DNA from: Chitinophagaceae bacterium
Lineage (GTDB): Bacteria; Bacteroidota; Bacteroidia; Chitinophagales; Chitinophagaceae
Assembly (NCBI GenBank): GCA_016719815.1
Contig: JADJYK010000006.1
Location: forward strand, 1-64,000
Length of the DNA stretch: 64,000 nucleotides
Direction of reading: 5' to 3'
The translations under genes and the position numbers were made by a program. Under the pieces are notes generated by a model. It saw nothing but the letters and a program-made list of their open reading frames with translations. It did not search any database and had not been told where the DNA came from. This document shows positions 56,134 through 64,000 of the stretch, piece by piece. Position 1 is the first letter of the stretch, and each line of letters opens with the position of its first letter.

Positions 56134-58286
56134 GAATAAGAATTCAGGATTATTTTTTTATCATTATTGTTAGGCAATTTCCTATTGGCCGGTGTCACCA
56201 ATGCTTTTCAGACTGAAGAATGATGCGTTGAATTATTTTGGCAGTACGGTTCAATACCAGCGAGGCAATACAAAACGGTATTTTTCCTGCATGGTCTCCT
56301 TATATAAATATGGGATACCCGGTTCATGGAGATGTACAAAGTGGGGTATGGAACCCTATCGTCATATTAATGAGCTTAATCCGTAAATATGACATTTACT
56401 GGCTTCAAATAGAAACAATCATCGCCATTATTATTGCCGGCATTTCAATGTATCATTTATTAACCTATTTGAAGATTAATCGAAAAGTAGTCCTGCTGGT
56501 TTCCGCAGCCTATATGCTAAATGGTTTTATTGCAGATTCAGGCCAGTTTATAAACTGGATATGTGCGCTTCATTTTTTACCTTTTTGTATTTCAATCGGC
56601 ATTACAATGTTTCAGCAGATTTTCTATCAGATACTCATTTCAACTTGGATTGTCACTCTCTCTGATGTTTGTATGCGCCTACCCGGCCGACTTTATATTG
56701 CTCTTCTATTTGCTCTTAGTTTTTGTGCTTATCTCTTTTTTTATAATAAATAAAGACATTACCCTTGCAAAAAGAACCGGACTTTATATAAGGCTAATTC
56801 TTCAATCTTCTGTTTGCTTCCTGATTATAAGCTTACCCGCAATAATTTCTTTTATACCTTTTTTCCAATCCGTATACCGAGGAGGTGGGGTAACAATTGA
56901 TAGTGCTTTATCAAACTCACTAGCTCCAATAAATTTAATTTCCTTTGTCACACCCTGGCCAACATTAAACGCTACCTGGCACCAATACACAGATCCATTA
57001 ATACGAAACTGCTATCCAGGATTTGTTTTACTGTTGTTCTTTATATACAAAATAACAAATACCAGAAAGAAAAGCAACCTTGAATGGTTTCTCATCGGAA
57101 CTATCATATTCTTTATTCTGTTTAGCCTTGGGGAGTATGGTGGACTAAGGGTATTATCATTTCAATACCTGCCCCTCATGGATACTTTCAGACATCCTGC
57201 TAATTCAAAGATTTTTTTTATTTTTTCAATACAACTTTTATCAGCATTCGCCATCAATGAATTCCTAAATTCCAGCAATTTTGAGAATAATCGTTTCAAT
57301 AAAATAATAAAGATTTTTCTATTATTAATATCAATTATTTTTATAATTAGTATTTATAAAAGCAATATCTTAAATATTATTCCAAGCATAATTAATAACG
57401 ATGTACCGGTAAACACCATAATAATCAAACAGATAAAGGACAATCTGTCATTCTATGATTTGCTCTTCCTAAACAGCCTGCTTTTACTTATTACCGCATT
57501 ATTAATCTACTTTCTGCATAAGAAAGGAATTCTCAGAAAATTCTTACTGCCTATTACACTTTCAGAAATGGCAATAGTTGTACAAGCCATGCTTCCGCTA
57601 ACATATGTAAAAAATTTGGAACCGGCTGAAATTCAAAAAATTATCAACAATCAACCTAAAGGCTATCCTATCCCAGAAAACACAATATCCATTGCGGAAC
57701 AGTCAATAGAGGGAAATAGATACTTCAACATTTTGGGCAGCCTGAATTTATATAATAAAAAGCCGGGAAGGGTTGATTATGTTGTTACACCTTCCAATCT
57801 TATTGATCAGGAGAACTTTTGGAAAAACAAAGCGTTGAGAGACAGAATAATAAAATATCCACTTTGCTATTTTGCTGACACAACATTTAATGCCAAAGAT
57901 ACCCTAGCATTCATAAACTTCAATTCAGATAAAAAGGCCGCAATTATTGATAATATAAATCTCCCAACAGGCTTTGGTTATGAAGGGAAAAGAAATATCG
58001 TTATAAAAAAATTTGTTCCCGGAAAAGTCTATATTCAAGCATCAAATCCTTCAAAATCGTTACTAGTTTTCCAGCAGAATTATTATTATAAATGGGATGC
58101 CTACGTCAATGGTAAGAAAGCAAAATTAGTAAAGTTAATTTCTCATTTATGGCTGTTGAGTTACCGGAAGGGGCAAATAAAATCGAACTTACATACAACA
58201 TTACTGACATTACAATCGCTGGACTAATGTCCTTTCTGTTTATTGTCGGAATATATATATATATTTACCGTAAGAAAAATAGGTAA
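56117..58286 (+). CDS. YfhO-like multi-pass membrane protein (several frameshifts)
   Basis: About 720 residues with 12 or more hydrophobic segments. Near the N-terminus DALNYFLPVRF-like sequence and GIFPAWSPYINMGYPVHGD are hallmarks of YfhO-type proteins, a GT-C-like glycosyltransferase family. The C-terminus has a soluble segment ending QNYYYKWDAYVNGKKAKLVK, MAVELPEGANKIELTYN and a last helix. Frame changes near 56165, 56240, 56570-56740 and 58140. It overlaps the GT2 gene by 17 bases, suggesting joint expression: the GT2 product could be its sugar donor. It converges on hscA with 12 bases between. Confidence 0.75.
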
Positions 58287-58298
58287 TCTGTCCTTAAA

Positions 58299-60155
58299 CT
58301 ATATGGTCCTGTTCTTCAAAGCAACTCGCACTGCATCATCCATCAACCGTTCAGCGTAAGGCCTGGATATTTCATTAAGATTTTCAATAGCCTTTTGAAT
58401 TTCATCTTTGCTGCCATATAATACAATAACATTTAATACATCAATAGCCTGAAAAGTTTTAGTTAATTCTTCCTTAGTTAAAAAATTATCATTCTTCGAA
58501 ATAAAGTTTTGCGTTGTTTGTATTAATTGATAGGCTTCAGTTTGCGCTTCAACCAATGCTCTCATTTGCATATCTTCTTTTGCCTGGGAAATAGAATCAA
58601 GCAGCATTTTTTCAACTTCAACATCTGTTAATCCGTACTGAGGCTTAACTTCTATACTTTGCATAACACCACTTCTCAATTCTTTTGCAGTGACAACTAA
58701 AATACCATCTGCATTTACCAGAAATGACACTTCCACTTTAGGTAAACCAGCAGGCATTCCGGGGATACCCGTAAGATTGAACTCTGCAAGCTTCCTGTTA
58801 TTCTTAACAAGATCCCTTTCACCCTGATACACCGATATACGCATACTGCTTTGCCCATCTTTTTGTGTGGTATACTGCCGTCCTGTTTTTGCAGGTATTT
58901 TAGAATTACGGGGAATCAAAACATCCATAAGCCCTCCCATTGTTTCAATCCCCAACGAAAGTGGTGTAATATCAAGCAGTAACAGATCCTTATTATTACC
59001 AGCCAAAATATCTGCTTGTACAGCAGCACCAAGGGCCACCACTTCGTCAGGATTTAGGCTATCAAAAATTTTCTTTCTAAAAAAATTGCCAACACTTTCC
59101 TTTACTATTGGCACTCTTGTTGATCCTCCTACCATAATCACCTCATCAATATCTTCAGTTGTTAAACCAGCGTCACTTAATGCAAGTTTGCAGCAGTGGA
59201 TTGTCTTATTGACAAGATGCCTTATTAAAGCTTCAAATTGTGCTTTTGAGAGGGCTACTTCACTTTCAGCAACAATACCGCTATAATTTTCTGCTCCGCT
59301 TAAGGTCTTCTTGGCTTCTTCAGCAGTCAGCCGCAGCTCCTGAACAAGGCTTTTGTTAACGGTAAGTTCAGTTTCGGTTAGCCCCCATTGTTTTATGCAA
59401 TATTTAGCTATCTCCCTGTCAAAATCGTCACCACCTAAGTAGGTATCACCATTTGTCGAAAGAACTTCAAAGATTCCTCCTGTAATCCGCAATATTGATA
59501 TATCAAACGTCCCTCCCCCAAAATCATAAATTGCAACCGTTTTCACTTCTTCTTTATTCAATCCCAGCCCGTAAGCCAGGCTTGCAGCTGTAGGCTCATT
59601 TATGATGCGCAATACATCTAATCCGGCTAACTTACCTGCATCTCTCGTTGCCTGCCTCTGTGAATCATTAAAGTAAGCCGGAACCGTAATAACTGCTCTT
59701 GTTACAGGCGTTTTAAGTATATGCTCGGCCCTCTCTTTAAGTTCTTTTAATATAAATGAAGAAAGCTCCATTGGAGAATAGAATTTTTCTCCCACTTGAA
59801 CCTTTACCAAACTCTCGGTATTATCATCGATTACCTTATAGGTAAAATAGGACGAATGATCTTTTAAATCCTTGTATGATTTTCCCATCAATCGCTTTAC
59901 AGAAAAAATCGTATTATGCGGATCTTCTATAAGAAACTCTTTTGCTTTGTCACCAACAGAAACCAAATTATTAGCACCAAAATGTACAATTGAGGGTACT
60001 AATGCGGCTCCGTCATGCTCTTTTAATACTATTGGCCCTTTACTCTCCGGATGAATAATTGCAACCAAACTATTTGTAGTGCCCAAATCGATACCGACAA
60101 TCATTTCATTTTTTTGCAAACTGCCGGTAGCGATATTGATTCCAATTTTTGCCAT
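58299..60155 (-). CDS. hscA: Hsp70-type Fe-S assembly chaperone HscA-like
   Basis: A 618-residue DnaK-family chaperone. The ATPase domain has VGIDLGTTNSLVAI, AVITVPAYFNDSQRQATRDA, IINEPTAASLAYG, YDFGGGTFDISIL and VMVGGSTRVPIVK. The substrate domain has LLLDITPLSLGIETMGG. The short N-terminal extension (MAKIGINIATGSLQKNE) before the Hsp70 start, and the short, non-DnaK-like tail ending ALKNRTI, favour HscA over DnaK. hscB, iscU and fdx are not beside it. The frame is intact although both neighbours are broken. Confidence 0.88.
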   Translation of the reverse strand: MAKIGINIATGSLQKNEMIVGIDLGTTNSLVAIIHPESKGPIVLKEHDGAALVPSIVHFGANNLVSVGDKAKEFLIEDPHNTIFSVKRLMGKSYKDLKDHSSYFTYKVIDDNTESLVKVQVGEKFYSPMELSSFILKELKERAEHILKTPVTRAVITVPAYFNDSQRQATRDAGKLAGLDVLRIINEPTAASLAYGLGLNKEEVKTVAIYDFGGGTFDISILRITGGIFEVLSTNGDTYLGGDDFDREIAKYCIKQWGLTETELTVNKSLVQELRLTAEEAKKTLSGAENYSGIVAESEVALSKAQFEALIRHLVNKTIHCCKLALSDAGLTTEDIDEVIMVGGSTRVPIVKESVGNFFRKKIFDSLNPDEVVALGAAVQADILAGNNKDLLLLDITPLSLGIETMGGLMDVLIPRNSKIPAKTGRQYTTQKDGQSSMRISVYQGERDLVKNNRKLAEFNLTGIPGMPAGLPKVEVSFLVNADGILVVTAKELRSGVMQSIEVKPQYGLTDVEVEKMLLDSISQAKEDMQMRALVEAQTEAYQLIQTTQNFISKNDNFLTKEELTKTFQAIDVLNVIVLYGSKDEIQKAIENLNEISRPYAERLMDDAVRVALKNRTI

Positions 60156-60191
60156 AATAGTATTTTACGAAAGACAAAATTAGCAAATATT

Positions 60192-60224
60192 AAGCCCCGC
60201 CTGTTTAGCGGGGCTTTTTTAAAA
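60192..60224. terminator. GC-rich hairpin between hscA and the PorU-like gene
   Basis: agccccgc (60193-60200) and gcggggct (60208-60215) form a perfect 8-bp stem. The T-run follows on the plus strand, while the flanking genes are on the minus strand, where the hairpin is followed by TTAATATTTG. It could be a terminator of the PorU-like gene or a hairpin at the hscA promoter. Confidence 0.55.
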
Positions 60225-60243
60225 GTTACGAATTACGATTTTT

Positions 60244-63200
60244 TTACCTCATCAAGTACATCTTTCCATATCCTTTATTAAAATACTGATCAGTTTTTTC
60301 GCCAGATTCTGTAAACTTGTCCAACGCTTTCCCTTTAAGATTTGTAACTACCCTGTACAGATAAATTCCATTAGCCAGTTTTTGGCCATACTGGTCTGTG
60401 CCGTTCCACTTGAACTCAGTAATATTTCTACCTATTCGCAAAGCGCCCAACTCATCCTTGGTAATTTCTCTTACAATTTTACCAGTAATTGTCATTATTT
60501 CAATCTTAATATTCTGAGGCACTTCAGTCCCGGTAATAGTAAAGACAAATGCTGTTGAAGTTGTAAAAGGATTTGGATAATTAAGCATATTGGATATCAT
60601 TGGCTTATTGAAAACCCTGAATGCCACTCTATATTCAATTGCGCCAGCCTCGTTATTACTTTTGTCCCTTCCGGTAACTATTAGTTCATATTGACCATCC
60701 TGTACAAAATAGGGTTCAAAGTTGATTGTTGCTGTGTTATCAGTATTTGGCGCTTGTCCTGCGGGTGTAAATTTTAAAGTATCGTTGTTGAAATAAAATC
60801 TCCGCAAACTGCCATTTGGATATTTTACGTGTAGTGTTACTAATGATGTATCATCTACAATCATCCACTTTGCTTCATCTTTAAGTTTAATAAGAATATC
60901 TGGTTTGGATGATACAATATCCTGGTTCAAAATATGCACACCATCAAAAGTGACATCAAGCAATGGATTAAGACTATCTGGTTTAACATATACATTCCGA
61001 AAAGCAAAATTATTAAAATGGTACTGCTCCAATTGATCATTATCAGGGTTTGCCTCTATGTACATCGTATTTAAACCCGGCAACGAACTACTATTAATTT
61101 TTGCCCCAATTTGTAATGTATCATTAGGATTACCAAAAGAAGGAATTGGCCTTTTTCTTGCTACAGGAATAATGTGAGGAAGGTTATTCCTGTCTGTAAC
61201 TATCACTTTAACTTTCAAACTATCAAATGGCACTTCGCTCACATTTTTAAATGCCACTTTATAATCAAAAGGTTCACCGACCTCAACTGAATCCTTTGTA
61301 CTCATATACAAATTAGGAGCTATTGCACCTTCAGGAACAGGAACATAAGTTACACGCCAATACCGCAGTTGATAAGGTGAATATTTCTTTATCCAATGTC
61401 CTAAGCCTGAGCTTGACATATGGATATGAAGTTGCATCGATTGACGACACATCGAAATCTTGTTGCAAAGTTGTTAATCCACTAAACAAAACAGTCTCAA
61501 TGCCATCGCTTTATACCCTATTACATCAACCTTGGCAGTATCGCCAATAGCATCAGCAGTTCCTCTCCATTTTAATTGTTTCCAAGCTTTTGCCGGGCCG
61601 AATATTGAGAAGAAATACGGCCAAGCGAATCCGGGGTTGGACAGTTTGCTGAAAAAGTTGGATTATCTGTCACTCCTTCGCCAAAAAGCCATACCGGGGT
61701 CAAAGGATGGATCGTTTTTCTTATAAACAATCCCAAACGCTTTGGGCCTATAAAATGAATCCATATCGTTAAATCCTGCATTTTTAAGATAAGTGATACA
61801 ATGATTGTCCGCTTCCATGAAAATTTTCATCATTCTTCCACTCATTAGCATATGCAACCGGATAGTCCCACCGCCAAAAGTATTGGGTCAAGATTAAAGT
61901 TTCTTACAATAACATAATAACCGTCGGGTATTGAATCCTTCATGAAATCCATCATCCTTTTTCGCAAATCGGGTGTGTGATAACGATATTCAAAATTATA
62001 CCTTGTAAAAAAGCCAGAAGAATTCATGGGTGCATGACTTCCAAAACGGCCATCTCCTAAATCAGCCGGAAAACTAGTAAACGGCCTTATTACAGCATTT
62101 TCCCAAGGCTTAAAAGTAACAGGATCCAGAACATTAAACACCAATGATTAAAACCATGAACAAAATCTCATGACATTATTCCCATTTATCGCAACTGCAA
62201 GGGATGATAATTGAACAGCACCGCTAGTAGACAAAAGTACCCATTCTAATGAAAAGGTTATTATAAATACTACCAAAGTGTTCCTCCTGTCAACACTGTC
62301 AATCATTTTCTCTCAAAGAAGACTTTGTATTTTGGTAAGAAATGTGACTGATTATAGCCGAAATCACACTAACCGGCATTATTCAGATAAACAAATGAAG
62401 AGCTATTCCAATTAGGCTGGCCATTTGTATGGCAAAGGACACCCTCCAATAATAAACAGTACTATCTGAAAAGTAATTCCAGGATTAAACTCAAGAACAC
62501 CCCCAGAAGCAGTTAATGTCCTTGTTGCTTTTAAAGGAGAATTAAAAAATTCAGTAGTGTCTATTTCCATGATATACTGTTGGTCACACTAAATGGGTTG
62601 GCGGTTGAAGCCTTGAGCTTAATCGCTGGATCATTAATAATAGCGAAAGGATACGGATATACAGGCCTAACCTCATCTTCATAAATAAACATATCTTTTG
62701 TTATACAATTATTTGTCTCATATAATTCATCCACTACATTATCTGCGTCAATACAAATTGATATTCTGTTCAGTCCTTTATCACGGGTAGGAACTATATC
62801 AACGTTATAAGAAAGAGAGTCAATATATCTAATACCGGGAATAGTATCTCTTCTTATTACTTCTGTTACAAGGTTAGGGTAGGTTCTTTTTAATTCTACA
62901 ACAATACTTTTGTTTAACGCCTTACCAAGGTTCATAAATTTTGCGTCCACTTTAAAATGACTTTCGGCAACCGAGATAAACGATGGTGTAACTTTTAGCA
63001 ATTGATCTTCTATAACATAATCAGGTTTATCAGCAGAACCATCAAGCTTAAGTGCCGGATCTCCGTGTATTGTTGTTTGTTCGCAATGAAATCTGGCATA
63101 AAAATCGTTTTGTGTTGTCAGGTTATATGTTTGAGTGATTGATTCCTTAATATTTCCCCAAAAGTTTTCCCATACTTTGAAATACTTGCCGCACTGTATG

Positions 63201-64000
63201 TCCTTGTGTTATAGATGTCTAAATAATGTACTATTCCAAAATGCGTACTTGCTATAAAGGCGATTGACCCCCTCTGATCGGCCAAAACGAATTTTTCAGA
63301 TAATGTTTCCTTTTCTATTAATCGTAGTGTGTTAAAATTATAAAAATTACCTGCATTACAGCCCATTACAACTGTAACAGGGTATTTAGATTGATTGTTG
63401 TAGTTAGACGGATTGTCAAGATTAAACTCAAGCGTACTTGCTGAAGAATGCCCGAAATATGTCCAAAGGCCAATTCCATTTTCAAACAATTGGTAAATTT
63501 TTTGATTACTCGCCGGTTCAACAGGAGTAGAAGACACCTTGCTGAACGTATTTACATTAGCCCCATAAAATGTATCTGTAATAATATTCTTGTATCTATC
63601 CATTGCAGAATTAAGTATAGTGCCAAGGTTAATATCACTTGCGCCAACTATATGTACTACATTCTTCATCCATGCCTTGTCACTTATCATTGGTGATTGA
63701 AAAGCCTGTTGTTGCTCATATTGCTTAACTTTTGCAAGATATAGAGCTACTTCTGCCGGATTAATCGCCGAAAGCCTTCCAATAGATACCTGTGGTATTT
63801 CATTTAAACCTGGTTCGGCTGCCAGCAAATTATCAGATGCAGGCTCTCCAAATGTAGGGACAAACATTAACTTATCAATATCAGCATGCCCCTCATATGC
63901 CCGGTGTTGCATATAATTAACACCTTTGCCTATTAGAAATACATTCTTTACAGGTGAGCTGTAAGTAATCCTTGCCCAACGAATAAAATTGCGTATCGCA
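60244..64000 (-). CDS. porU: PorU-like type IX secretion sortase, C25 (gingipain) family; partial and heavily frameshifted
   Basis: C25-family cysteine protease, the T9SS sortase type that cleaves the C-terminal sorting domain and attaches cargo to the surface. The gene runs off the right edge, so the N-terminus is missing. The C25 domain is at 63118-64000: VKNVFLIGKGVNY, GWTYFGHSSAST-like region (seen as LWTYFGHSSASTLEFN, catalytic His) and VTVVMGCNAGNFY (catalytic Cys). Downstream come repetitive beta domains (62561-63001, 60244-62144) and an end with NYPNPFTTSTAFVF and GKIVREITKDELG. The frame breaks near 61450, 61600, 61860, 62150-62560 (several) and 63000-63120. PorU versus PorU2 cannot be resolved. 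Confidence 0.82.

Noticed and set aside
60192..60224. Hairpin as proof of a plus-strand transcript between hscA and the PorU-like gene
   Set aside because: No plus-strand gene precedes it; the T-run orientation alone is not enough.

Overview
This window looks like a chromosomal segment of a Bacteroidota bacterium, most likely a member of the Chitinophagaceae or a close relative. The evidence is a type IX secretion (T9SS) cargo protein with a C-terminal sorting domain, a PorU-like C25 sortase, promoters of the TTTG-N19/20-TAnnTTTG kind, genes that mostly lack Shine-Dalgarno (SD) sequences while rpsU keeps a perfect one, and the Bacteroidota order rpsU-xerC-hpf-tRNAs-tuf-tRNA(Trp)-secE-nusG-rplKAJL-rpoBC. 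No rRNA gene, CRISPR array, insertion sequence or prophage was seen.

Layout. 1-6.7 kb: nitrogen assimilation (end of gltB, gltD, amtB, a porin). 6.7-14.9 kb: a large surface protein with an HExxH peptidase motif, a lipoprotein amidohydrolase, a glutamine amidotransferase paired with an ATP-grasp-like protein, and a zinc alcohol dehydrogenase. 15-25 kb: a T9SS cargo protein, cmk, clpC, a STAS protein, rnz, an esterase, dapA and accA. 25.4-35 kb: tRNA-Asp, an L,D-transpeptidase-like protein, an oxidoreductase/sugar-transferase pair, an M1 peptidase with a barrel-like tail, a GNAT-like protein, ispD, an hldE-type kinase and an OmpH-like protein. 35-51.7 kb: the transcription/translation block on the minus strand. 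51.8-58.3 kb: ribE followed by an AT-rich cell-surface glycan cluster (two acyltransferases, methyltransferase, GT2, YfhO-like protein). 58.3-64 kb: hscA and a PorU-like gene running off the right edge.

A striking property is the number of frameshifts in conserved genes (gltB, gltD, clpC, cmk, dapA, ribE, hldE, porU and others). Many sit in A or T runs, and joining the two frames restores a normal family sequence. I read these as base-call or assembly indels, not true pseudogenes. The core rpoBC/ribosomal/tuf block is almost free of them, while 52-64 kb is worst affected. Interrupted genes are given here as one feature spanning all pieces.

Nothing here is clearly a new system. The best candidates for a second look are the amidotransferase/ATP-grasp pair (11.6-13.6 kb), two metallopeptidases that each seem fused to an outer-membrane-barrel-like tail, the strong SD of rpsU in an otherwise SD-poor genome, and the hairpin-rich spacer between tuf and tRNA-Trp.
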